Assembly (NCBI RefSeq): GCF_002878395.1
Contig: NC_061114.1
Span: 162,265,367-162,329,366, forward strand
Reading direction: 5' to 3'
From: Capsicum annuum
Taxonomy: Eukaryota; Streptophyta; Magnoliopsida; Solanales; Solanaceae
DNA length: 64,000 bases
Below are positions 47,431 through 57,601 of the stretch, in pieces. The translations under genes were made by a program, and so were the position numbers. The notes beneath the pieces are model-generated. The model was not told the DNA's origin and ran no database searches. It saw only the letters and a list, made by a program, of their open reading frames with translations. Position 1 is the first letter of the stretch, and the number at the start of each line of letters is the position of its first letter.

Positions 47431-48320
47431 TGATTGAATTGAAAGGGACTTGACTTAGTCAAACAAAAATTGACGACTGTTCATATCCCTTAATTAAATA
47501 AAACTGGTGATTTTTCGAATATGTAAATTAAAAAAACAGATCTAAATACAATATTTTATCTTTTTATTATATTTTGAAAAGAGACAGATTGGTAATCTGT
47601 TGAAAAATATATTCCACTTGTCAGATAACTTACAACATATTGACAATCTGTTACAATAGATGGATATATCAGTTTGCTTTTCAACCAGCTGTGGCATCTA
47701 TTGCAACTTGCTAGTCATCTGTTTATTCAATTTTATCGAGAGCAATAGATTTTTCTAAACACTTCTTGGCCAAACTCAATTTTTGCTCTTGGATTGTTTA
47801 TCTTTTTTTCTTTGCATACTTCAAGCTAGCCTCCAAATTCAATTTTTGCTCTTGGATTGCTGGATGCAAAGAAAAAAAGAGAAGCAATCCAAGAGCAAAA
47901 ATTGAATTTGAAGGCCATCTTGAAGGATGTAAAGAAAAAAAGAGAAGTAATCCAAGAGAAAAAATTGAGTTTGGCCAAGAAGTGTTTAGAAAAATCTATT
48001 GCTCTCGATGAAATTAAATAAATAGATGACTAGCAAGTTTCAAAAGACACCACTGCTGATGAAAAAGCAAACTGATATATACATCTGTTACAATAGATTG
48101 TCAATATGTTATAAGTTATCTGATAGGTGGAATATATTTTGCAACAGATTACCAATCTGTCTCTTTCCGAAATGCAATAACAAGATAAAATGTTATATTT
48201 AGATCTATTTTTTAATTGACATATTCGAATAGTCACTAGTTTTATTTAATTAAGGGATATGAACAGTCGAGACTTTTTGTTTGACTAATTCAAGTCACCA
48301 CTTCCAATTCAATCATTTTG
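47427..48320. repeat. ~890-bp inverted repeat (hairpin) with arms of ~435-450 bp
   Basis: The left arm (47427 to about 47865) is repeated in inverse orientation by the right arm (about 47867 to 48320). Pairs include 'tgattgaatt' with 'aattcaatca' at the outer ends, 'tcaaacaaaa' with 'ttttgtttga', 'catatcccttaattaaataa' with 'ttatttaattaagggatatg', 'gacagattggtaatctgttg' with 'caacagattaccaatctgtc', 'gagagcaatagatttttcta' with 'tagaaaaatctattgctctc', and 'caatttttgctcttggattg' with its complement near the centre. The arms contain a coiled-coil coding segment that is itself duplicated in tandem in each arm. There is almost no spacer, so a transcript could form a long hairpin. Confidence 0.9.
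47745..47865 (-). pseudogene. Last exon of the coiled-coil gene (left arm of the hairpin)
   Basis: Minus-strand reading gives a heptad-rich segment 'AIQEQKLNLEASLKYAKKKR', a stop, then 'TIQEQKLSLAKKCLEKSIAL' and a final stop. The inverted copy in the right arm encodes the same segment on the plus strand (about 47870-48020) without the internal stop. It could be the continuation of the minus-strand coiled-coil gene at 48290-48673, with the right arm as intron. This is inference. Confidence 0.35.
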
Positions 48321-49131
48321 CCATTGTGGTCATTGAGCTCAGTATAGAGCTCTTGATCTTTTGTGAGTTTGTCAATGAGGACCATTTTCTTGGCATCTTT
48401 CTTATAATACTCTTCTTGGTCCTTCTTAGCTCTACGCAAGGTCAAGGAGAAGTATGGAAGGTTCTCTTTGAATTTTTCCAAGGCAAACACTCTCTCAGCT
48501 GATAAATTCGGTACTTCAGCATATATGGATAGTGCAACACTCAATGCAGAACAATTTTCTGGTAGAAGCAAGTCTTGAGAAGACATAATCAGTAATATCT
48601 CGATATCAGCTTTCGCTGTGTTAAGTAGTTCTGTTGATATCTTGTCCTCTACCGGAGAAGATTGATCAACCAAAAAACTAAGTGATTGAGATCGTTTAAT
48701 CTATTGACTAACTTAAGCAAAGACGTCTTCTGGATTATCAAACTTCACAGGGCAGTCTGGTGGTTCAATAACATCAGATGTCTTATTTTCGATATTAGCT
48801 AACGATGGGGAGATTCTGCCTTCCTCACCATCCTGAAAAGAAAAAACACTCAAAATTAGATGGAGTATCTCTACAAACGACACAAGATAAAATAAATATA
48901 GCATTCAATTTTTCCTTCCTATCATTTCTTTTTTATCTTCTCACCTTTTTCAGATCCAAAATTTTTATTTTTTTGGATACTTGATAATGCCTTGGAAATT
49001 GCTTTCTTTCTCCTCTTAGCCTTAATCTCTAATGGAGTGAATGAAATTGAAATCCTCTTTGATCGAATGACACTACTGTTAGATATCAATTCCTTTACAT
49101 CAGCAGTTAATGCATTGACAGTATTAATCAC
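48290..49131 (-). pseudogene. Coiled-coil gene fragment with an Ulp1-element-like N-terminal part
   Basis: Three pieces on the minus strand. 49131-48922 reads 'MINTVNALTADVKELISNSS', then 'RSKRISISFTPLEIKAKRRK', similar to the linker region of Ulp1-type proteins such as the one at 56571-57130. 48904-48713 encodes an acidic stretch ending 'PVKFDNPEDVFA', with an intron-like junction before it. 48673-48290 starts 'MVDQSSPVEDKISTELLNTA', contains 'LSVALSIYAEVPNLSAERVF' and a Lys/Glu-rich coil, and ends '..GKMIELEVVT' within the hairpin arm. A stop near 48706 separates the last two. It may be one chimeric gene of several exons. I do not recognise the coiled-coil protein; a PEARLI4-like (phospholipase-like) protein is a weak possibility. 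Confidence 0.4.
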
Positions 49132-49137
49132 TCCATC

Positions 49138-49349
49138 ATGTTTTGCCTAGCACTCTTCATATTTGTATGTACAAGATAAGCAAGGAGGGGTACGATTGAT
49201 CATTCTTCTCCTATATAGAGGGACAATATATCCGTCATGCAAAAGTCTACACCATCGCTAGAAATGCTTGCCACAATGAAAGTCTATAGAACGCATGACA
49301 AATAAACATGAGCAATATTCGACATTAAATCTTAACAGGGTATCAGAGC
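49138..49349 (+). repeat. Possible Copia 5' LTR end with tRNA-Met-type primer site
   Basis: GGTATCAGAGC (49339-49349) is the core of the initiator-Met PBS used by many plant Copia elements and follows 'cttaaca' directly. An LTR could run from TGTTTTGCC at 49138, with a TATA-like 'cctatatagaggg' near 49212. No second LTR or coding part follows, so this is at best a fragment. Confidence 0.35.
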
Positions 49350-49687
49350 TATATTTATGGTTCCCCAGCCTTATTAGTTCAGACCTACCAAACTTAACTG
49401 TAAAATTGCAGATATCTTATTTGAATGATCTATGACTAATCGATAAAAACAACATTCACAAAATCAGTGTACTCTATGTGTGTTTCCACAATAACATTAT
49501 CAGTAATACACACCTCCTACATATGAAGTGGTTTTATCTGCATGCAGCTTATTCCTCCGAACCTATCTTTACTGCAGCCTCTTGTAATGGTCTAGCAAAA
49601 TTTGATCAACTTTTAGTTCCTTATATATCTACAAAGAAGAAGGAAAAAATTAATGTCACAGAAAGAATATCATCCATTTATTACAAT
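49350..49687. other. Spacer, no gene recognised
   Basis: A short ORF (49478-49744) runs into the minisatellite next to it and has no domain. Confidence 0.45.
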
Positions 49688-49775
49688 AGATGTAGAGTCT
49701 GTTGCATCAGATGTGGAGTTTGTTGCGTCAGATGTGGAGTCTGATGCAACAAAAGTGGAGTCTGTTGGAATACAT
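49688..49775. repeat. Minisatellite 'tgttgcatcagatgtggagt'
   Basis: About four units of ~20 bp ('gatgtggagt(t/c)tgttgc(a/g)tca') in a row; variant of the CAGAT family. In the plus frame it would encode repeats of D-V-E-(S/F)-V-A-S. Confidence 0.85.
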
Positions 49776-49961
49776 CAAACCAGCCTTGCTAGTGGTTTGA
49801 TTTGTTTCAACAGTTGCTCCACCTGTTGCAACATCAACAACAACGTAAACTACAAACAACAAATAAAAAACATCAACAACAAAGAAAATAACAGTATTTG
49901 TTCCAACAACATCATCAACAACAAAGAAGCATACATCCTATGTTCCAACACCATCAACAAC

Positions 49962-50327
49962 CAGGGGCGTACCCACATGAAGTCCTCCGGATGCACGAGC
50001 ACAGAATGAACTTGTATCGAACTTTATATATGTATATGAAAATTAAGAAAAAATGCTTATAATCTAATCAGTGAGCACCCATAGTAAGAGTTGTTTGGTT
50101 GGCCTAGTGGTTATTTATGGGTGCTTAAGGCTATTTATTTCTTTTGGTCTTGAGTTCAATTCTCACTCAACACATATTTTTTTAATTTTGGTACCAACTC
50201 TTCTCTCCTTATTCGCTTTAAACTTTCTTTTATTTTTTTCTCTCTTACTCCTTGTGTTGATTGTTTGGACTCCACTATTTTTAAGCTAAGAAGCACCCAC
50301 CGTCTAAAAAACCTGGCTTTACCAATG
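49962..50327. mobile_element. hAT-type MITE with an internal tRNA-like block
   Basis: Starts 'caggggcgtacccac', ends '..cctggctttaccaatg', with flanking TCAACAAC (49954-49961 and 50328-50335) as an 8-bp TSD. The flanks are (CAA)-rich, which weakens the TSD. Inside, 'tggcctagtggtt' (50100-50112) resembles an RNA polymerase III A box and 'cttgagttcaattctcac' (50148-50165) a B box. The same 'gcaccca' motif occurs inverted near both ends. About 366 bp, noncoding. Confidence 0.6.
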
Positions 50328-50771
50328 TCAACAACACCACAACACAAGTTCCAATAATGCCAACCCAACCAATAACATCAATAACAACATCAACAACAAA
50401 GAAACAAACAAAATACATAAAAAAATGATACTGCCAACAAGGCTTTTAAACTTCTCCCAACAAATAACTTTTTTTGCATCTTGTAATAAAAATTATCGAT
50501 TCATTTATTCAACAATTAAAAGTTCCTTCAATTTTTTTAAATAAATATGATATGGGTAAATGGTAATTAAATTAAAAAAAGATTTAAATAACTTGCAAAG
50601 AAGAAGACGAGAATGAAAGAGCAATAGTGAATCATACCATAATGTCAAAAGGGGATCAAAATAGCAATTTAAGTCGAGGAATCTAAGATATGGATCGGTT
50701 TAGATGGGAAAGGATATTTATGAGAAAGGGGAGAGAAAAAAGACTGTAATAAACCTAAATAGGATAGAAAG
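50328..50771. other. AT-rich spacer, no gene seen
   Basis: CAA-rich at the left, then plain AT-rich; no ORF with a domain. Confidence 0.5.
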
Positions 50772-50787
50772 AAAAAGATGAGGAACA

Positions 50788-50789
<2 letters not shown>
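50772..50789. other. Retroelement target-site duplication, left (18 bp)
   Basis: AAAAAGATGAGGAACAAA, identical to 51080-51097. Confidence 0.9.
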
Positions 50790-50820
<31 letters not shown>

Positions 50821-51079
50821 ACCCAGTGTATTCCCACCTAGTGGGGTCTGGGGGGGGGTAAGATGTACGCAGTCCATACCTCTACCTCTGATGAAGTAGA
50901 AAGGCTATTTCCGATAGACCCCCGGCTCAAGGCACGAGATACCACACAAACACATAGTAAAGCACAGAAGCAGATTACATAACATAAATACGGCACCCAT
51001 AAGTAATATAAAACAGAGGAAAGCACACAGATTCGTAATAAAACATGGAACACGGAACACGGAATCATAACAGGAAAAA
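50790..51079 (-). mobile_element. RTE-LINE/Au-SINE-type 3' end with (TTG)n tail, truncated insertion
   Basis: On the minus strand it ends '..cagaccccactaggtgggaa', '..acactgggtttg' and (TTG)n, with 'gccgggggtctatcggaaat' upstream. This is the 3' module shared by plant RTE LINEs and Au SINEs. The perfect 18-bp TSD proves a retrotransposition event. The 5' part has no obvious tRNA-like boxes, so a truncated RTE is more likely than a full Au SINE. A G/C run near 50850 may vary. Confidence 0.85.
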
Positions 51080-51097
51080 AAAAAGATGAGGAACAAA
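51080..51097. other. Retroelement target-site duplication, right (18 bp)
   Basis: AAAAAGATGAGGAACAAA. Confidence 0.9.
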
Positions 51098-51510
51098 TAA
51101 AATAAATTTAGGGATGAAAGAGAGATGAGATAATTCTAATTTCTAGATATACTACCCTTAATATTAAATGACTAAAAATATTTATTTATTCAAATTTATA
51201 TTTTTAAAGAATAATTAATAAGGCTAATTTGGTAAAATAAACCCCTAATTAATATTTTCTTAATGAGTGTGGCAAGTCAATAGGGGACAACTAATATAAT
51301 ATGAAATGAAAAAAGTATTAAGGGTTTCAATATTCATTAATAATTTGAGGGGCACGAGGAAGAAAATGAGTGACATTGAAAAGACAAGACAAGACTACTC
51401 ATGAGATTTTTGAGTTATCCAAGAAACATTTTTTACCGCCTTTAGTATTACTACTTTATCTACTCGGACAGAAGCTTGCTTTAAAATAAAAATAAAAAAA
51501 ATATTTTCAA
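51098..51510. other. AT-rich spacer, no gene seen
   Basis: No coding or TE structure recognised. Confidence 0.5.
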
Positions 51511-51512
51511 AC

Positions 51513-51805
51513 ATATATGTCGTCTGTTGCAACAGATATAAATATCTATTTGAAAAATTCCAACAGCTCAGTCATCTGTGACAACAGATGGAAATGTCCA
51601 TTTGATAACTATATTAGATATGTCATCTATTACAACAGATATCAATATCTATTTGAAAATTTCTAACATCTCAGTCATCCGTCACAACAGATACAAATGT
51701 CTATTTGATAATTAAATTAGATATGTCATCTGTTGCAACAAATATTATTATTTGTTTGAAATTCTCCAACAGCTCAGTTGTTTGTTGTAACAGATTTCAT
51801 TGCAA
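51513..51805. repeat. Tandem repeat, ~105-bp unit, three copies, CAGAT dyads
   Basis: Units start with 'atatgtc(g/a)tctgttgcaacagat' near 51515, 51611 and 51720 and contain 'atctatttgaaaaattcc', 'acagctcagtcatctgt' and 'acaacagat'. The palindromic core appears in each. Confidence 0.85.
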
Positions 51806-51824
51806 TTGATTTAGGTGTAACTAG

Positions 51825-53970
51825 GGATGAATGAATGAGCTCACAGGGTCAATAAAAAATCCAATTGAGTCTTTACAATTGCATGGTGTTGGTATTGGAT
51901 TCATCCCGACCTGAGTTATCAATCTATCACTCTGAGTTAAAATGAGTTCTCATTAACTTAATGTTAAGATTAATAATAGTACCTACATCGATATAGGTAG
52001 AACGAGGGATGAATGAATGAGCTCACAGGTTCAACTACAAATCCAATTGAGTCGTTGCATTTACATGATGTTAGTATTGTATTTATATCGATCATTCTGA
52101 ATTGAAATAAGTTCTCATTAACTTAATGTTAAGATTAATAATAGTACCTATATCGATCTAAGTGGAACTAGGGATGAATAAATGAGCTCACAGGGTCAAC
52201 TAAATCTTCAATTGAGTCTTTTGACAATTGCATGATGAGATGGTATTGTGTTCCTCCCAACCAGAGTCGTCAATCGATCACTCTGAGCCGAACCAATTCT
52301 TACTACCTCATATGTTCAACTAATACCTTAATTGAATAATCTAGGACTAGGGGTGAGTTTTTATAGGGTCAACTACAACTTTAATTGAGTCTTTTGGCAA
52401 TTGCATAATAAGACGGTATTGAGTGCTTCCCGATTAGAGTCATCGATCGATCACTCTGAGCCGAACCGATTATTACTACCTCATATGTTCAACTAATACC
52501 TTAATTGATTAATCTAGGACTAGGGGTGATTTCTCATTGGGTTAACTACAACTTCAATTGAGTTTTTTGGCAATTGCACGATGAGATAGTATTATCTTCC
52601 TCCCGACTAGAGTATTCGATCAATCACTCTGAGCCGAACCGATTCTTACTACCTCATATGTTCAACTAATACCTTAATTGATTAATCTAAGACTAGGGGT
52701 GAGTTCTCATAATGTCAACTACAATAGATGACAACACCTGTTTGATAATTTATAATAGATGGGTAATCTATTGCGACATATGACTTAATCCATTTGATAA
52801 TTTACAACAGATGGGTAATCTGTTGCAACAGATGGGTAATCTGTTGCAACAGATGACTTAATCTGTTCGATAGTTTACAATAGATTCGTGATATGTTGCA
52901 ACAAATGACATAATCTATTTGATAGTTTAAACAGATGCATAATATGTTGCAATAGATTACCTAATCTGTTTGATTTAATCCAATAAAAAAGACATTTGTT
53001 GCAACAAGTTAAACATTTGTTTATATATAATTTCAATTGAGTTCATCTGTTAGACTAATACCTTAATTGAATGTAAGTTCTCATAGGGTTAACTACAACT
53101 TCAATTTAGTCTTTTGGCAATTGTATGATGAGACGGTACTACGTTCCTCCCGACTAAAGTTGTCGAACGATCACTCTGAGCCAAACCAATTCTTACTACC
53201 TCATATGTTAGGCTAATACCTTAATTGATTAATCTAGGATAGAGTACTAATACCTTAATTAAATAATCTAGGACCAGGGGCGAGTTCTTAAATAGTCAAC
53301 TACAACTTCGATTGAGTCTTTTGGCAATTACACCATGAGATGGTATTGCGTTCCTCCTGACCAGAGTCGTCGATCGATCACTCTGAGCCGAAATAATTTT
53401 TACTACCTCATATGTTAGACTAATACCTTAATTGATTAACCTAGGACAGGGTACTAAAACCTTAATTGAATAATCTGGGACTAAGGATGAGTTCTCATAT
53501 GATCAACTATTGATTAATCTAGGACTAGGGATGAGTTCTCATCGGGTCAGCTATAACAGATGGTAGCGCCTATTTGATAATTTATAATATATGGGTAATC
53601 TATTGCGACATATGACAATCCATTTGATAATTTACAACAGATGGGTAATCTGTCGCAACAAATGACTTAATCTGTTTGATAATTTATAATAGATTCGTAA
53701 TCTGTTGTTACCTAATCTGATTGATAATTTATAACAGATGCGAAATTTGATGCAACATGTTGAACATTTATTTTTATACAATTTTAATTGAGTTCATATG
53801 TTAGACTAATAGTACCTAAATTGATTAATCTAGGACCAGGGGTGAGTTCATAGAGTCAACTAGAGTACTCAGTCAACTACAACTTCAATTGTTTTTATAC
53901 AATTTCGATTAAGTTCATATGTTAGACTAAATAGTACCTTTTTGGCAATTGCATGATGAGAGGGTTAAAA
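51825..53970. repeat. Tandem array of ~173-bp units, eight or more copies, broken by dyad blocks
   Basis: Landmarks: 'caattgagtc(t)tttggcaattgcatgatgag', 'tcgatcactctgagccgaac', 'cttactacctcatatgtt', 'accttaattgattaatctagg' and 'gggtgagttctcat'. The 'cactctgag' site recurs near 51930, 52093, 52279, 52451, 52624, 53171 and 53377; well-preserved neighbours are 172-173 bp apart. Two blocks of CAGAT dyads interrupt the array (52725-53010 and 53550-53780), and fragments trail to about 53970. No coding role. Confidence 0.9.
52725..53010. repeat. Dense block of the ATCTGTTGCAACAGAT palindrome
   Basis: Contains two perfect 16-bp palindromes 21 bp apart (52818-52833 and 52839-52854) plus at least eight imperfect copies, separated by 'gatagttt(a)aca' and 'gggta' spacers. 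A similar but more decayed block lies at 53550-53780. Confidence 0.9.
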
Positions 53971-54732
53971 ATTACGCATATTTTTTATAATTTTAAAAAT
54001 AATTAAGATCAATTCGGATCAAATTAATATTTTCAAAACTTGTCATTCTTTTCCAAAATACAAATCAACTCATACAAAATATTTCATCATTTCAAATCTC
54101 AAGTTCTCGCTCTTTCTCTCTCATTCTCACTCAACAATACAGTACAGACAACAACTACTCAATAAATTTTCTCAACTCTCCACAACAGATCGCTTTTTTT
54201 CTCATTTCCAACTACATAGGTGTTATTTTCGACTTCATTCTTGCTTGTATCAGTCGTTTTCTTTGTCTTGGTAGGCAACAGAGTTCGAGAAGAGTTCTAT
54301 ATTTTTTTATTTTTTTCTAAAAAATAAGTACTGTTAAATTAATGATTAAAAATAAAACTTTTAGTTGTATTATCTTCGAGAATGGGTTTATAATTTTGAG
54401 TTTTGATGGTAAAATCGTAGGAAGAACTCGAGAAATTCCTAGTTTCCAGCGCAGTATTTCGTTGACTGTTGTGGTATTATTGGATGGTGTTTGTGGTATT
54501 GATGGTGGTGGTGGTATTTGTGGTCTTCGTGGTGGCACTGGTGGTGGCATTGGTTGGTGATATTTGTGGTTGCTGTCGGTGGTGTCGGTATTCGTGGTGT
54601 TTGTTTGTGGCATTGGTTGGTGGTGGATGTTGGTGTGTCAGTATTCGTGGTGTTTGTAATGTATTTTTTAAAATTTATGCATACATCAATTGTAATATAA
54701 TTTTTATTTTTCTGTTGTTTGTAGGTAAAACA
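53971..54732 (+). other. 5' leader region of the Ulp1-like gene with GT-rich intron repeat
   Basis: 54100-54270 is CT/CA-rich, like a plant 5' leader. 'ttggtaggcaac' near 54270 could be a donor and 'tgttgtttgtag' (54712-54723) an acceptor, which would make 54275-54723 a 5' UTR intron. 54470-54660 is a degenerate GT-rich minisatellite ('ggtggtatt(c/t)gtggt'). The Thr/Pro-rich and Val/Trp-rich ORFs here (54317-54756, both strands) come from that repeat. Confidence 0.4.
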
Positions 54733-56038
54733 TGTCTCCAAAAGAAAAGAAAGTGAAACTAGATCAACGTCTGACCACCCAAAAAAAATGCTAAAGTACA
54801 GAGGAATTCAGAGGAGCTACCTGAACAATCTCAATCAGGGAAAAGTAAAGCTGAGGAGAGATGTGAAAACAATATTGAGGGAGGTGGACAAGGGTCTGTA
54901 GATGGTGATGAAGAAAATGAAAGTGAAAAAGAGAAGGAATTGGAAAGTGAGAAAGATAAAAAGGATGATCATCAACATGATGATAATAGATCACCAATGG
55001 GGTGTGAATTAATATCGACATCCCAGCATGATCCTATCAAAAATTTTAGTATTGATAGGTTTAAAGTTGCGATGCCGATAAATGACCCAGAAGCAAAACA
55101 ACTAACTGGTCAAATTGTACTTAAATATCATATAGGAAATTTTTTTGAACATTTTATGAAAATTATGAAGAACGAAAACATAGCCAGACGTTTTAAGAAG
55201 AGCTATTTTGGATGCTTTCTTGAGCTGCCTGAGGACCCCTCTTCCCATTTTTGTTTCCTTATGAAGATGGTATATGGTCTTCTCAAGCGTAGGATCAAGT
55301 ACGTGGGGATGATAAAGATCCGGAGGAGGGGGGCAAAAAGAAAATGGATGAAATTTGGATTAACTACAGTGGCATGCCTGTTTGTTTTGGCTTGTAAGAG
55401 TTTGCCATAGTGACGAGCTTGAGATGCCATCATCCAGAAGAACCACCACCCCGCAAAAAACCTAAGGCAAGAAAACGCAAAAAAAAAATAGATGGGTTGT
55501 TTGACATTGCTGGACGTAGCTATAAAGCATCAGATATGTTGACAAATCTCGTGGATAAAACCATACTAGAGCAGTACATGGAGCAATTATGCTTAGTTGG
55601 TTTGCCCATTAGGTTATTGGCAAGAGACATTAACAAGGTCATAGAACATGATTTGTTGGCACATGCTGAGGATTTTGATAAATTCAACAATTATCCCTGG
55701 GGATATGACAGCTTCTACTTGACTGTCCAATATTTACTGACAAAGCTATCCTCAGGGACGACCACATTATACAGCTTTCCTTGGGTTTTCATGGTAAAAT
55801 TAATCACTAATTTTACTCATCCATTAATTTACATTGAATATAATTATTATGACTTTTTTTTTGCTTGCTTTCTGCTTATATTTTTTAGGCTTAGGCATTT
55901 GAAGCCATTCCTCCCCTCCGAAAGCAGTTAATGGATTACCCGGATGAGGTTTCTCATCCAAGGATGTTTAGGTGGTTGGTTGCAAAGAGCAACACCAATA
56001 TTAAGGAGGCTGATCTCTTTAACTATCCGAATGATGCA

Positions 56039-56570
56039 GTACGTCTTCTTCAAGTAAAATAATTTTACTCAAATAAAGATATTGAACAGTTGTTATATCT
56101 GGTGTAACAGATGTTATATCTGATGCACCAGATGGGATATCTGTTGCGACAAGTTACCCGTCCAATGCCAATCGGTGCAATAAATAGATAATCTGTTGCG
56201 ACAGACGATTGATATCTTGCATCAGATTACCCATCTGTTGCTTTGGTTCTCTGAACCCAAATCCTAACAGATTAACCATCTACTACAAATTATGCAACAA
56301 ATATGTAATTTGATAATATATTGTTCATCTATTATCATCTATTGCATAATAGATTACCAGTCTTATGCAACTGTTGCAATAGATGATTGATATTTTGCAT
56401 CAGATTATCCATGTGTTGCTCTGTTTCTATGAACCAGACTCAAATAGATTTTAACCATATACTATAAACTATGCAATAGATGGGTCTTTTATTTAAAAAT
56501 ATAACCCAACTGTGAAAATTATTATATTATATGATTTAAATACATCTGTATTTTTTTTTGTTTTTTATAG
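56039..56570 (+). repeat. Intron of the Ulp1-like gene filled with CAGAT dyads
   Basis: Between GCA|GTACGT and TTTTTTATAG|GCTGTG. From 56090 to 56480 it carries some fifteen ATCTG/CAGAT motifs ('atctgttgcgacaagttacccg', 'caccagatgggatatctgttg'), including a ~180-bp direct duplication ('ttgatat(c/t)ttgcatcagatta' at about 56210 and 56388). Confidence 0.75.
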
Positions 56571-57345
56571 GCTGTGCATCCATAGATCGTTCCTACTGAG
56601 GAGGAGTTAGTGATGACTTCTTATATTACTCTAGGTCATGTTGATACTATACCAGACCCAACGGTGGAGTTAATAAAGAAGGAATTGGCTAGAGCAACAA
56701 CCATAAGAAGAACAGTTAGGCAAGGTCAGCCTAATGTTGAGGCTCTTCATAACCAACCTACTAAGGCAGATCCGGGTGCTTCTTCTGGTGGAGTTGTTGG
56801 TGTTGGTGACAGGCATGCTGATGCTGCTACCACTCATGATGATGAGCATGTTGATTATCAAGAAAGAATAAATATGTTTGAAAATATCCCCTTTCACCAT
56901 TACACAGGTCCCTCTCACCCCTCTTTACCCTCGTGTTTTTATTGCGAATGCGAAGAGTGCAAGGACAGACAGGATAAACTCTTTGAAAAAGTAGAGGCTA
57001 TCTCTAAAGTTATCGAGGAATTCAAATCCAATAAGTGTTTCATACTATTCAAGAAGGTGAGGGAGCCACACACTCCTACAGTGTTGGTTAGGAGAAAAAA
57101 AAGAGTAATTAAAGACGTACTCTCCTGTTAAAAATCAAAAGAAATTGCAATTCCTCCCTCTCCAAAAGCTGTTGAAGTTCAGGGGCCAGTAAAAAAGGTG
57201 GACATATACGCAAAACTTGGCACCGAAGAGAAGAAGAATTTGCGACAGGCCAAGAATGCCAAGCCAGGCGCACCAGATTACCCCAGGCCTCCTTTTTCCC
57301 CCAAGACTTCCAGACTATGAATGATATGCATTTGTCGTATGAGGG

Positions 57346-57601
57346 CAAGGCAAGCTTACTTTTACTAACCTATCCCTTCTAATCTACCCCATGAAGAAGA
57401 AGCTACGCAATTGATTTCACATCTGTTGTAACAACTGGGTATACTGGTGCAACTGGTAGTGTGGTTCTGTCGCAATTTATTATCCATCTGTTGCATAAGT
57501 TGCATTGGATTATTGATTCAGAGAACCCTATGCAACAGATGGACCATCCATTGTATCTTTACAATTATAACCTATTTAAAAATTGACTTCTTATATCACA
57601 G
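57346..57601 (+). repeat. Intron of the Ulp1-like gene with CAGAT dyads
   Basis: Ends 'cttatatcacag|CATGTTGAC'. The donor is uncertain (near 57346). Contains 'cacatctgttgtaacaa', 'tatccatctgttgcata' and 'gcaacagatggaccatcc'. Confidence 0.55.

Noticed and set aside
50090..50170. tRNA gene
   Set aside because: A- and B-box-like strings are present, but no cloverleaf or anticodon arm can be drawn; it lies inside a MITE.
54317..54756. Thr/Pro-rich and Val/Trp-rich proteins on both strands
   Set aside because: All arise from one GT-rich minisatellite open in several frames.
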